A DNA stretch of 64,000 nucleotides from Streptomyces bikiniensis. Its GTDB lineage: Bacteria; Actinomycetota; Actinomycetes; Streptomycetales; Streptomycetaceae. Under the pieces are notes generated by a model. The model searched no databases, was not told the DNA's origin, and saw only the letters and a program-made list of their open reading frames with translations. Every line of letters starts with the position of its first letter. The stretch's first letter is position 1. Position numbers and translations under genes: made by a program. Location: assembly GCA_000716465.1 (NCBI GenBank), contig JNWL01000015.1, positions 82,019 through 146,018 of the forward strand. The letters run 5' to 3'. Below are positions 37,891 through 46,553 of this stretch, one piece after another.

Positions 37891-39387
37891 TCAGAACTTC
37901 GGTTCCGGGGCCCGGGCCATCACCATTTCCGCCGCCTCCTCGTGGGTCTCCACCGACGGGGGCGAGCCCTCCAGGGGCTGTCGGGCCGTTTCCTTCATGC
38001 AGGCGACGGCGACGACGCCGACGAGGGCCGCGCCCATCGCGTAGTACGCCGGCATCAGGTTGTTGCCGGTCGCGCCGATCAGGGCCGTGATCACGAGGGG
38101 GGTCGTGCCGCCGAAGAGGGACGTGGAGAGGTTGTAGCCCACCGACAGGGACCCGTAGCGGACGTCCGTCGGGAAGAGGGCCGGGAGCGCCGCCGACATC
38201 GTGCCGAGCATGCAGACCAGCGACAGGCCGAGCATCAGCATGCCCGCCGTGATCGCCGAGATCCCGCCCCGACCGATCAGCAGGAACGCCGGCAGGGAGA
38301 GGAAGAGGAAGCCGAGCATGCCCGCCATCAGGACCGGCTTGCGGCCGAAGCGGTCGTTCAGCTTGCCGACCCGGGTGATGACCAGCATGAGCAGGACCAT
38401 GACCAGGAGCAGGATCAGCAGGCCGTGCGTCTCGCTGTAGCCGAGCTCGTCCGAGAGGTACGTCGGCATGTAGGAGAGGACCATGTAGTCGGTGATGTTG
38501 TACGCGCCCACCAGCGCCACGCACAGCACCAGCATCGGCCACTGCTGCCGGAAGATCTTCGCCAGGTCGCCCTTGGTCGTGGTCTCCACCGCGTCCGCCG
38601 CCTCCGACGGGTGCGCCGCGTCGGACTCCAGGCGCTGGAAGGCCGGCGTCTCGTCCAGCCGCATCCGCAGGTAGAGGCCGACCAGGCCCAGCGGCCCCGC
38701 CACCAGGAACGGCACGCGCCAGCCCCACGCCTCCATCGTGTCGGAGCCGAGCCACGCGGTGAGCGCCGTCACCAGACCGGCCGCGCCGACGTACCCCGCC
38801 AGGGTGCCGAACTCCAGGAAGCTGCCGAAGTAGCCGCGGCGCCGGTCGGGCGCGTACTCGGCGATGAAGGTCGAGGCCCCGCCGTACTCGCCGCCCGTCG
38901 AGAAGCCCTGGAGCATCCGGAAGGTGATCAGGAGGACCGGCGCCCAGAAGCCGATGGAGGCGTACGACGGGATCAGGCCGATCGCGAAGGTGCCGACCGC
39001 CATCAGGATCATCGTCAGCGCGAGGACCTTCTTGCGGCCGATCCGGTCGCCCATCGGGCCGAAGAACATGCCGCCGAGCGGGCGGACCAGGAAGGCGACC
39101 GCGAACGTCGCGAACGACGACAGGAGCTGGACCGTGTCGTTCCCGGACGGGAAGAAGACGTGTCCGAGGGTGACGGCGAGGTAGGCGTAGATGCCGAAGT
39201 CGAACCACTCCATGGCGTTGCCGAGCGAGGCCGCCTTCACGGCCCGCCTGACCGCCGCCTCGTCCGTCACCGTGATGTCGGTCCGCCGCAGCCTGGGCTG
39301 TTTGCGCCGGCTGACCGCCCTGAAGAGCCGGGGGTGGCGTCTCAGGGCCTCGGGGTCGGCCGTGGGTGCGTTGTCGGTGGCCGGCAT
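37891..39387 (-). CDS. MFS transporter, metabolite:H+ symporter (MHS/ProP-like) family
   Basis: A 498-residue symporter with 12 helices. GNAMEWFDFGIYAYLA, RPLGGMFFGPMGDRIGRKK and FSTGGEYGGASTFIAEYAP identify the MHS family that takes up proline/betaine, citrate, shikimate or ketoglutarate. A basic 55-residue N-terminal tail precedes helix 1. The start at 39387 follows GAGAGG. Substrate is unresolved; osmolyte uptake is the commonest role in Streptomyces. Confidence 0.88.
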   Translation of the reverse strand: MPATDNAPTADPEALRRHPRLFRAVSRRKQPRLRRTDITVTDEAAVRRAVKAASLGNAMEWFDFGIYAYLAVTLGHVFFPSGNDTVQLLSSFATFAVAFLVRPLGGMFFGPMGDRIGRKKVLALTMILMAVGTFAIGLIPSYASIGFWAPVLLITFRMLQGFSTGGEYGGASTFIAEYAPDRRRGYFGSFLEFGTLAGYVGAAGLVTALTAWLGSDTMEAWGWRVPFLVAGPLGLVGLYLRMRLDETPAFQRLESDAAHPSEAADAVETTTKGDLAKIFRQQWPMLVLCVALVGAYNITDYMVLSYMPTYLSDELGYSETHGLLILLLVMVLLMLVITRVGKLNDRFGRKPVLMAGMLGFLFLSLPAFLLIGRGGISAITAGMLMLGLSLVCMLGTMSAALPALFPTDVRYGSLSVGYNLSTSLFGGTTPLVITALIGATGNNLMPAYYAMGAALVGVVAVACMKETARQPLEGSPPSVETHEEAAEMVMARAPEPKF

Positions 39388-39498
39388 GACCGTCGGTCCT
39401 CTCTGTGGGAAACACACAAGAGGCTCTTCTGCGCGGTCGTGGCGTTCGCAAACGGGGATCGGCCGCAAGTGCGATCCCCGTCACACCTCAGGGGGGTG

Positions 39499-39972
39499 TC
39501 AGGCCTCGACGCCCAGGTCCCGGATGATCTTGGCGACGTGGCCGGTGGCCTTCACGTTGTAGAGGGCGCGTTCGACCTTGCCCTCCTCGTCGACGACCAC
39601 GGTGGAGCGGATCACGCCGGTCACCGTCTTGCCGTACAGCTTCTTCTCGCCGAAGGCGCCGTACGCCTCCAGGACCTTCTTCTCCGGGTCGCCGACCAGG
39701 GTGACCTCGAGGGCCTCCTTCTCGCGGAACCTGGCCAGCTTCTCCGGCTTGTCCGGGGAGACGCCGATGACGTCGTACCCGGCGCCCGCGAGCAGTTCCA
39801 GGTTGTCGGTGAAGTCGCAGGCCTGCTTGGTGCAGCCGGGGGTGAGGGCGGCGGGGTAGAAGTAGACGATGACCTTGCGGCCCCGGTGGTCCGCGAGGGA
39901 GACCTCGTTGCCGTCCGCGTCGGGCAGGGTGAAGGCGGGGGCGGTGTCGCCGGGCTGCAGTCGCTCGCTCAT
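39499..39972 (-). CDS. bcp: Thioredoxin-dependent thiol peroxidase (BCP/PrxQ)
   Basis: A 157-residue peroxiredoxin with peroxidatic Cys47 and resolving Cys52 in PAALTPGCTKQACDF, the PrxQ two-cysteine spacing. The usual Phe-Tyr-Pro before the loop is present. It reduces H2O2 and organic hydroperoxides. GAGGAG lies before the ATG at 39972. It is divergent from the DUF3618 gene across a 141-bp promoter region. Confidence 0.94.
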   Translation of the reverse strand: MSERLQPGDTAPAFTLPDADGNEVSLADHRGRKVIVYFYPAALTPGCTKQACDFTDNLELLAGAGYDVIGVSPDKPEKLARFREKEALEVTLVGDPEKKVLEAYGAFGEKKLYGKTVTGVIRSTVVVDEEGKVERALYNVKATGHVAKIIRDLGVEA

Positions 39973-40113
39973 GGCTCTCCTCGGGAAACGTTCGCGTACG
40001 CGTCCAGAGCCTAATGGGGGTGTGGGGCGACCCTTCGGCGGCGGAGCTGACAGACTGTCCACCAACGACCGGATCACGACGATCACGGCGATCACGACTA
40101 CGGAGGCAGTGCG

Positions 40114-40434
40114 GTGTCGGACGCCAGGACCCCTGCGCAGATCGAGGCGGACATCGTCCGCCGGCGCGAGCAGCTCGCCGTCACTCTCGACGAGATCGGC
40201 ATTCGAGTGCACCCGAAGACGATCATCGGGGACGCGAAGGCGAGGGTGGCCTCGACGGTCGACCAGACCGCCGGGCGCGCCTTCGTCGCCGTCAACCGGG
40301 TCGTCTCGGACGTGAAGGCCCGTTTCACCCACGCGGACGGCTCGCCCCGTCTGGAGCGCGTGGTGCCGGCGGCGCTCGCGGTCGTCGCGGTCGTCGGGCT
40401 GATCGCCACGGCGGGGCGCAAGGCCGGGAAGTGA
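40114..40434 (+). CDS. DUF3618 small membrane protein
   Basis: A 106-residue protein opens SDARTPAQIEADIVRRREQL, the DUF3618 signature, with a coiled-coil-like middle and one C-terminal transmembrane helix (VVPAALAVVAVVGLIATA). GGAGG lies 7 bp before the GTG. The family is of unknown function and common in actinobacteria. Confidence 0.82.
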   Translation: MSDARTPAQIEADIVRRREQLAVTLDEIGIRVHPKTIIGDAKARVASTVDQTAGRAFVAVNRVVSDVKARFTHADGSPRLERVVPAALAVVAVVGLIATAGRKAGK

Positions 40435-40523
40435 CGGCTCCGGGCGCGACCGTTGCGGGCGGGCCCGGCCCGTCGTGCGGCTCCCGTGCGCGGGCGACAC
40501 GCCCGGCCGGGTAGGTTCACCCC

Positions 40524-40862
40524 GTGAGCGAGAACACCCACGACAAGCTGCCCATCCGGATGCTCCACGACCGGGTCCTGGTCCGTACCGACTCCCCGGA
40601 GGGGGAGCGGCGCTCCGGCGGCGGCATCCTGATCCCGGCGACCGCCGCCGTCGGCCGTCGCCTCGCCTGGGCCGAGGTGGTCGCGATCGGCCAGAACGTG
40701 CGTACGGTCGAGACCGGCGACCGGGTCCTGTACGACCCTGAGGACCGCGCCGAGGTCGAGGTGCGGGGCGTCGCGTACGTCCTGATGCGGGAGCGCGACC
40801 TGCACGCGGTGGCGGCGGACCGGTTCCAGGGGACGTCGGACTCGACCGGGCTCTATCTGTAG
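40524..40862 (+). CDS. GroES-like co-chaperonin (Cpn10 family)
   Basis: A 112-residue Cpn10-fold protein contains PIRMLHDRVLVRTDSPEGER, then RSGGGILIPATA and GDRVLYDPEDRAEVEV. The mobile loop GGGILIP is present. It is longer at the C-terminus than classical GroES and lacks an adjacent groEL, so it is an accessory paralogue rather than the main groES. TAGGTT ends 6 bp before the GTG: a leaderless message is likely. Confidence 0.85.
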   Translation: MSENTHDKLPIRMLHDRVLVRTDSPEGERRSGGGILIPATAAVGRRLAWAEVVAIGQNVRTVETGDRVLYDPEDRAEVEVRGVAYVLMRERDLHAVAADRFQGTSDSTGLYL

Positions 40863-40877
40863 GCGTGCGAACCCTGT

Positions 40878-40909
40878 GAGGCCCCGGTGACCATGGTCAC
40901 CGGGGCCTC
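40878..40909 (+). terminator. Terminator after the GroES-like gene
   Basis: A 32-bp perfect palindrome is followed by TCCGTCCTTCTTTTGC, giving a T-rich tail unusual for this genome. Confidence 0.85.
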
Positions 40910-40935
40910 CGTCCTTCTTTTGCTAGCCTGGAGGG

Positions 40936-40979
40936 ACCCCGACGAGACGCGCCGTACCGGGCACACGACAAGACGACGC
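40936..40979 (+). ncRNA. Guanidine-III riboswitch (ykkC-III)
   Basis: The sequence CGACGAGACGCGCCGTACCG followed by GACAAGACG matches the conserved ykkC-III core recalled from the Thermobifida fusca aptamer (ACGAG--GCGCCGUACC then GACAAGACG). The closing stem has changed to CCCG/CGGG, a compensatory pair. A TCCGT/ACGGA hairpin downstream partly covers the GGAGG of the exporter gene. TAGCCT at 40924-40929 is a likely -10 box. Confidence 0.85.
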
Positions 40980-41012
40980 ACCCCTGTTGTTCCGTCTCAC
41001 GGAGGTGTCGTC

Positions 41013-41333
41013 ATGGCCTGGGTCCTTCTCGTCGTCGCGGGTCTGCTGGAAGTCGCCTGGTCGATCGGGATGAAGTACACCGAGGGCTTCACCCGTCTGT
41101 GGCCGAGCGTGTTCACCGGTGCCGGGATCGTCGTCTCCATGCTGCTGCTTTCGCAGGCGGCCAGGACGCTGCCGATCGGTACGGCGTACGGCGTGTGGGT
41201 CGGCATCGGCGCGGCCGGTGCGGCGGTGTTCGGCATGGTGGTGCTGGGGGAGCCGGCGACCGCCGCCCGCATCTTCTTCGTCTGTCTGCTGCTGGTGGCC
41301 GTGGTGGGTCTGAAGGCGACCTCGGGTCACTGA
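41013..41333 (+). CDS. gdx: SMR-family guanidinium exporter (SugE/Gdx)
   Basis: A 106-residue four-helix small multidrug resistance protein with the essential Glu13 in VVAGLLEVAWSIGMKYTEG; Gly10 and Trp16 around it are typical of the Gdx rather than the EmrE branch. Gdx proteins expel guanidinium in exchange for two protons. GGAGG lies 7 bp before the ATG, and a guanidine-III riboswitch lies directly upstream, supporting this substrate. Its stop overlaps the convergent PBP gene by 7 bp. Confidence 0.93.
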   Translation: MAWVLLVVAGLLEVAWSIGMKYTEGFTRLWPSVFTGAGIVVSMLLLSQAARTLPIGTAYGVWVGIGAAGAAVFGMVVLGEPATAARIFFVCLLLVAVVGLKATSGH

Positions 41334-43642
41334 CCGTCCGGCCGGTGGGCGAGCGTGCCCCGTTCGGCGGTACGGGGGCCGGTCTCCCGTCCGGGGGCGT
41401 CCGGGCCGGTGCCGCGGCCCGGTGCCGGTGGTGGGGCCGGGGCCGCCTCCGGGCCCGCCTCCCCGGTCGTGTACTCCTCCGTGCCGTCCGGCGCCGGCGC
41501 CAGTACCGAGGTCGGTGCGGGCGTCGGTGCCGGCGTCGCGGACGACGGCTCCCCGGCCTCGGTCCCCGGCATCGGCCGGAGGTCGAACGCGCGCGGGGGC
41601 GTCCCGGCCAGGGCCTCGCGGGTGAACCGGCCCCAGATCTCGGCGGGTGCCCCGCCCCCGGCGACCCGTTCCGCGCCGAGCGCCCCGTAGAGCGGTTCCT
41701 GGTGTCCCGTCTCGGGGTCCTGGCCCATCAGGGCGACGACGGTGGCGAGTTCCGGGGTGTAGCCCGCGAACCAGGCGGCCTTGTCGTCCTCCGCCGTGCC
41801 CGTCTTGCCCGCCGCCGGGCGTCCGGCGGTCTGCGCGGCCGTTCCCGTGCCCGCCTCGACGACGCCCCTGAGGACCGAGGTGGTGGTGTCGGCGGCCTCC
41901 CGGCTCACCGCCTGGCGGGGGCGGAGGGCGGGCAGCGCCAGCTGCTCGCCGCCCCGGGTGACGCCTTCCACCAGGGTGTACGCGCCGAGTCTGCCGTGGG
42001 CGGCGAGGGTGGCGTACGCGGTGGCCATGTCGAGGACGCTGGCGGTGGCGGCGCCGAGCGCGATGGAGGGGGAGGCGGTGAGGTCGGGGGTGGAGCCGGG
42101 CAGGCCGAGGGAGATCGCGGTCCGGCGTACGCGGGCGGGGCCGACGTCGACGGCCATCTGGGCGTAGACGGCGTTCACGGACAGGTCGGTGGCGGTGCCG
42201 ACGGGGATCACGCCGTAGCTCGTGTCGTCCTCGTTGGCCGGGTCGTACGGGCCGCCGTTCCAGCCCTCCACCGGGCGCCGGTTGGTCCCGTCGTACAGCG
42301 TGGAGGGGGTGATGGGGCGGCCCTGCTGGGTGCGGGCGCCGTTCTGGACGGCGGCGGTGAGGACGAAGGGCTTGAAGGTGGAGCCGACCTGGTAGTCGCG
42401 GCGGGTGGCGTTGTTGACGTACTGGCGGGTGTAGTCGATCCCGCCGTACAGCGCGAGGACCCGGCCGTTCGCCGGGTCGACGGCCGCCGCCCCGACGCGC
42501 ACGAAGCGGTCGGCGGGGTTGCGGTCGGGGTCGAGGCGGGAGACGACCCGGTCCTCGACGGCCTCGGTCAGGGCCTCCTGCTTGGCGGGTTCCAGGGTGG
42601 TGGTGATGCGGAAGCCGCCGCCGGCGAGGGTCTTCTCGTCGACGATGCCGCGGCTGGTCAGGTACTCCTCGACGGCCTGGACGACGTAACCGCGCTGCCC
42701 GGACAGGGCGCTGACGGCGCGTGCGGTCTGCGGGTCGGGGAAGCGGAGGGCGGCGCGGTCGGCCCGGCTCAGCCAGCCCTCGGTGACCATGCCGTCGAGG
42801 ACGTAGTGCCAGCGGGCGACGGCCTTGGCCCGGTTTCGGGGGTGGGCGGTGACGTCGTAGGCGCTGGGGGCCTTGAGGAGGGAGGCGAGGTAGGCGCCCT
42901 CGGCGGTGTCGAGGCGTTCGACGTCCTTGCCGTAGTAGGCGCGGGCGGCGGCCTGCACGCCGTAGGCGTTGCGTCCGAAGTAGCTGGTGTTGAGGTAGCC
43001 CTGGAGGATGTCCTGCTTGCTCTTCTCGCGGCCGAGCCGGATCGCGATGAAGAACTCCCTGGCCTTGCGGCTGAGGGTCTGCTCCTGGCCCAGGTAGTAG
43101 TTCTTGACGTACTGCTGGGTGATGGTGGAGCCGGACTGGCGGCCCTTGCCGGTGACGGTGTGCCAGGCGGCGCGGACCATGGCCTTGGGGTCGACGGCGC
43201 GGGAGGTGGCGAAGTCGCGTTCCTCGGCGGCGAGGACGGCGCGCTGGAGGGCGAGCGGGATCCGGTCGAGCCGGACGCTCTCGCGGTTGACCTCGCCGTC
43301 GCGGGCGAGGGGGGTGCCGTCCCGGTAGAGGTAGACGTTGGACTGGGCGGTGGCGGTGGCGTTGGCGGGCGGGATCTCCACCAGGAGGTAGCCGGCGGCG
43401 AAGGCGCCGGCGAGCAGCAGCGTGCCCAGGAGCAGGGTGCCGAGGAGGTGGCGGAGGAAGCGCCGGAAGGGGCCCCGGCGGCGGTGGCGGGGTGCGGGCG
43501 CGGTCACCCGTCCGGCCGGGGCCAGGGTGGGATCCCTCGGCTCCCAGCCCGGGCGGGACGTCCGGGGGGTGCCGTTCGGGCCGCTGGCGCCGGAGTCCGC
43601 GCCGGAGCCCGTACCGGAAGAAGGGGACGAGGAGAGGGACAT
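41327..43642 (-). CDS. Bifunctional penicillin-binding protein (class A)
   Basis: A 771-residue peptidoglycan synthase. After a Pro/Gly-rich cytoplasmic tail and one transmembrane helix comes a GT51 glycosyltransferase (AVLAAEERDFATSRAVDP, STITQQYVKNYYLGQEQ) and a transpeptidase with SxxK in GSTFKPF, SxN in DLSVNAVY and KTG in AAGKTGTAEDD. A Pro/Ala-rich 120-residue C-terminal tail follows. It polymerises and cross-links glycan strands. The start at 43642 is preferred to 43678, with low certainty because neither has a clear ribosome site. Confidence 0.93.
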   Translation of the reverse strand: MSLSSSPSSGTGSGADSGASGPNGTPRTSRPGWEPRDPTLAPAGRVTAPAPRHRRRGPFRRFLRHLLGTLLLGTLLLAGAFAAGYLLVEIPPANATATAQSNVYLYRDGTPLARDGEVNRESVRLDRIPLALQRAVLAAEERDFATSRAVDPKAMVRAAWHTVTGKGRQSGSTITQQYVKNYYLGQEQTLSRKAREFFIAIRLGREKSKQDILQGYLNTSYFGRNAYGVQAAARAYYGKDVERLDTAEGAYLASLLKAPSAYDVTAHPRNRAKAVARWHYVLDGMVTEGWLSRADRAALRFPDPQTARAVSALSGQRGYVVQAVEEYLTSRGIVDEKTLAGGGFRITTTLEPAKQEALTEAVEDRVVSRLDPDRNPADRFVRVGAAAVDPANGRVLALYGGIDYTRQYVNNATRRDYQVGSTFKPFVLTAAVQNGARTQQGRPITPSTLYDGTNRRPVEGWNGGPYDPANEDDTSYGVIPVGTATDLSVNAVYAQMAVDVGPARVRRTAISLGLPGSTPDLTASPSIALGAATASVLDMATAYATLAAHGRLGAYTLVEGVTRGGEQLALPALRPRQAVSREAADTTTSVLRGVVEAGTGTAAQTAGRPAAGKTGTAEDDKAAWFAGYTPELATVVALMGQDPETGHQEPLYGALGAERVAGGGAPAEIWGRFTREALAGTPPRAFDLRPMPGTEAGEPSSATPAPTPAPTSVLAPAPDGTEEYTTGEAGPEAAPAPPPAPGRGTGPDAPGRETGPRTAERGTLAHRPDGQ

Positions 43643-43816
43643 GGCATCACATATTGCCCGTAATGCTTCAAAAGTCATGAAAACGACTCGAAGGGAACGG
43701 AGGCAACGCGGCGACGCGCCCCGAGCACGACGGGAAAACGGGTCGCGGCGGACCCGCTCCTCCCACTAGGGTCGTGCGCTTCGCCTCCGTCCACCCCTTC
43801 CCGGAAAGGGAGCTCC

Positions 43817-44620
43817 ATGCTGCGGCTGTACGCGACGGTGGCCGCGGGAGGGTTCCGGCGCTACGCCACCTACCGGGTGGCCACGGCGGCGGGCGTCTTC
43901 ACCAACAGCGTCTTCGGCCTCGTCCTCTCCTCCACGTACATCGCCCTCTGGGACGAACGGCCCCACCTCGGCGGCTACTCCGTGGACGACGCCCTCGCCT
44001 ACGTGTGGATCGGGCAGGCCCTGCTCACCGTCTGCGGCCTGATGGGCGGCGGCTTCGAGGAGGAGCTGATCGAGCGGATCAGGACCGGGGACATCGCCGT
44101 CGACCTCTACCGGCCCGCCGACCTCCAGGCCTGGTGGTTCTCGGCCAACGCCGGCCGGGCCGCCTTCCAGCTCCTCGGCCGGGGCGTCGCCCCGATGCTG
44201 ATCGGCGCGCTCGTCTTCGGCTTCACGCTGCCGTCCGGGCCCGGCGGCTGGGCGGCGTTCCTGCTCGCGGTGGCACTGGGCTCGGTGGTCGGCTTCGCGC
44301 TCTGGTACCTGGTGGCGATGAGCGCGTTCTGGCTGCTCGACGGCCAGGGGGTGATGCAGGTGGCCTGGCTGGCCGGTCTGTTCTTCTCGGGGATGCTGCT
44401 CCCGCTGAACGTCTTCCCGGGCACCCTGGGGGAGGTCGCCCGGATGCTGCCCTGGGCCTCCCTCCTCCAGGTCCCGGCCGACGTCTACCTGGGACGGTAC
44501 GAGGGCCGGGAGCTCGCGGGGGCGTACGCCTTCCAGGCCTGCTGGGCCCTGGTGCTGCTCGCCGCGGGCCGGGCGGCGCAGGCGCTGGCGACGCGGAAGG
44601 TGGTGGTGCAGGGTGGCTGA
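43817..44620 (+). CDS. ABC-2 type exporter permease, subunit 1
   Basis: A 267-residue membrane protein with six helices and the signature FRRYATYRVATAAGVFTNSVFG at its start and FFSGMLLPLNVFPGTLGEVARMLPW near its end, typical of ABC-2 permeases (DUF990-like). GGGAG lies 5 bp before the ATG. It is the first gene of a three-gene exporter with a second permease and an ATPase; substrate unknown. Confidence 0.85.
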   Translation: MLRLYATVAAGGFRRYATYRVATAAGVFTNSVFGLVLSSTYIALWDERPHLGGYSVDDALAYVWIGQALLTVCGLMGGGFEEELIERIRTGDIAVDLYRPADLQAWWFSANAGRAAFQLLGRGVAPMLIGALVFGFTLPSGPGGWAAFLLAVALGSVVGFALWYLVAMSAFWLLDGQGVMQVAWLAGLFFSGMLLPLNVFPGTLGEVARMLPWASLLQVPADVYLGRYEGRELAGAYAFQACWALVLLAAGRAAQALATRKVVVQGG

Positions 44621-45542
44621 GACGACGACCACGACGCCGGTCGCGGGGGACGACCCGCCCCGTCCGGACGGCCCCTCCCGTACGGACGACTCCCGTACGG
44701 ACGGCTCCCGTACGGGCGACTCTCCTGCGTACGGCGTCCTCGGTGACTCCCTCCGCACCTACCGGATGGTCGCGGCCATGTGGATCCGCTCCACGATGGC
44801 GTACCGCGTCTCCTTCGCCCTGACCCTCTTCAACAGCTTCTGCGTCACCTTCTTCGACTTCGTCGTCATCCTCCTGATGTTCGGCCAGGTGAAGGGGCTC
44901 GGCGGCTTCTCCTTCGCGGAGGTCGCCTTCCTGTACGGGACGGCCGGCACCGCCTTCGGGATCGCGGACCTGACGATGGGTTCGCTCCAGCGGATGGGGA
45001 GGCGGGTCAGGGACGGCTCGCTCGACACCTTCCTGATGCGCCCGGCGCCGCTGCTCGCCCAGGTCGCGGCGGACAAGTTCGCGCTGCGCCGCTTCGGCCG
45101 GGTCGTGCAGGCGCTGCTCGTCCTGGTCTGGAGCCTGTTCCTGCTCGACGTGGACTGGACGCCGGTGAAGGCCGTGCTGCTGCCGGTGACGGTGGTCTGC
45201 GGGGCGGTGATCTTCGGCGCGGTGATGGTGACCGGTGCGTCCGCGCTCTTCTGGCTCCAGGACGCGGCCGAGGTCACGAACGCCTTCACGTACGGCGGGA
45301 ACACCCTCCTCCAGTACCCGCCGACGATCTTCGCGCAGGAGCTGGTCCGGGGCGTGGTGTACGTGGTGCCGCTGGCGTTCGTGAGCTGGCTGCCCGCCCT
45401 GTACGTGCTCGGCCGGCCGGCCCCGGCGGGGGTGCCGGACTGGGCGGCGTTCGCGTCGCCCCTCGTGGCGCTCGTCTGCTGCGGGGTCGCGGGCCTCGCC
45501 TGGCGGGCGGGGATCCGCTCGTACCGATCGACGGGAAGCTGA
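44613..45542 (+). CDS. ABC-2 type exporter permease, subunit 2
   Basis: A 309-residue protein with six helices, partner of the previous gene, which it overlaps by 8 bp. The first 45 residues are a hydrophilic Thr/Asp/Arg-rich tail with the near repeat RTDDSRTDGSRTGDS, encoded by short CGTACGGAC units, so it may have grown by slippage. Core segments are FGIADLTMGSLQRMGRRVRDG and LLQYPPTIFAQELVRGVV. The GTG start is used. Confidence 0.85.
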   Translation: MAETTTTTPVAGDDPPRPDGPSRTDDSRTDGSRTGDSPAYGVLGDSLRTYRMVAAMWIRSTMAYRVSFALTLFNSFCVTFFDFVVILLMFGQVKGLGGFSFAEVAFLYGTAGTAFGIADLTMGSLQRMGRRVRDGSLDTFLMRPAPLLAQVAADKFALRRFGRVVQALLVLVWSLFLLDVDWTPVKAVLLPVTVVCGAVIFGAVMVTGASALFWLQDAAEVTNAFTYGGNTLLQYPPTIFAQELVRGVVYVVPLAFVSWLPALYVLGRPAPAGVPDWAAFASPLVALVCCGVAGLAWRAGIRSYRSTGS

Positions 45543-45552
45543 GGACTCCGGG

Positions 45553-46542
45553 ATGTCGTCCACCGAACCCTTCATCCACCTGGACGGGCTGGAGAAGACC
45601 TTCACGGTCCGCCGCAGGGCGGGCCTGATCCGCCGCGAGAAACGGGAGGTCCGGGCGGTCGACGGGATCTCGTTCGGGGTGGAGCGCGGCGAGATGGTCG
45701 GCTACATCGGCCCCAACGGGGCCGGGAAGTCCACCACCATCAAGATGCTGACCGGCATCCTCACCCCCAGCGGCGGCCGGCTGCGGGTCGCGGGCATCGA
45801 CCCGTCCCGCGAGCGCACCCGCCTGGCCCGGCGGATAGGAGTGGTCTTCGGGCAGCGGACCACGCTCTGGTGGGACCTGCCGCTGAAGGACTCGTACCGG
45901 CTGATGCACCGCATGTACCGCATCCCGGACGCCCGCTACCGCGAGAACCTGGACCGCTACGTAAACCTCCTGGACCTGGGGGACCTCCTCGACGTGCCGG
46001 TGCGGCAGCTCTCGCTCGGCCAGCGGATGCGCGGCGACATCGCGGCGGCCCTCCTGCACGACCCGGAGGTGCTGTACCTGGACGAGCCGACGATCGGCCT
46101 GGACGTGGTCTCGAAGGCGAAGGTGCGGGAGTTCCTGAAGGACCTGAACGGGGAGCGGGGCACGACGGTCCTCCTGACCACCCACGACCTGACCGACATC
46201 GAGCAGCTCTGCTCCCGGGTGATGGTCATCGACCACGGGCGTCTGATGTACGACGGCGAACTGGCGGGCCTGCACGGGGTGGGGGAGAGCGAACGGCTCC
46301 TGGTGGTGGACCTGGAGCGCGAGCTGCCCCCGATCGAGGTGCCGGGGGCCCGCTTCGTACGGGCCGAGGGACCCCGGCAGTGGCTCGCCTTCCCGGCGGC
46401 GGATTCGGCGGCCCCGCTGGTCGCCGCGGTGGCCGCCGCGCATCCGCTGGTCGACCTCTCGGTGCGGGAACCGGACATCGAGGCGGTGATCGCGAAGATG
46501 TACGGGGGAACTCGGGAGGAGCGCCGGGAGTCCCTGAGGTAG
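45553..46542 (+). CDS. ABC-2 type exporter ATPase
   Basis: A 329-residue ATP-binding protein with Walker A GPNGAGKSTT, an atypical signature LSLGQRMRGD, Walker B VLYLDEPTIGLD and switch His in LLTTHDLTDIEQLC. The LSLGQR signature is characteristic of exporters paired with DUF990 permeases. It powers the two preceding permeases; 10 bp separate it from subunit 2. Confidence 0.92.
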   Translation: MSSTEPFIHLDGLEKTFTVRRRAGLIRREKREVRAVDGISFGVERGEMVGYIGPNGAGKSTTIKMLTGILTPSGGRLRVAGIDPSRERTRLARRIGVVFGQRTTLWWDLPLKDSYRLMHRMYRIPDARYRENLDRYVNLLDLGDLLDVPVRQLSLGQRMRGDIAAALLHDPEVLYLDEPTIGLDVVSKAKVREFLKDLNGERGTTVLLTTHDLTDIEQLCSRVMVIDHGRLMYDGELAGLHGVGESERLLVVDLERELPPIEVPGARFVRAEGPRQWLAFPAADSAAPLVAAVAAAHPLVDLSVREPDIEAVIAKMYGGTREERRESLR

Positions 46543-46553
46543 GAGGTCGACGC

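Noticed and set aside
36621..37900. Integrative element inserted at tRNA-Leu
   Set aside because: No integrase, excisionase or direct repeat of the tRNA 3' end was seen; the HNH gene alone is not enough.
40524..40862. Primary groES
   Set aside because: There is no groEL next to it and the C-terminus is longer than in classical GroES, so it is better called a GroES-like paralogue.
40887..41012. Longer gdx start at 40887
   Set aside because: The extra 42 codons would run through the terminator and the guanidine riboswitch; the ATG at 41013 has a GGAGG and gives the usual SMR length.
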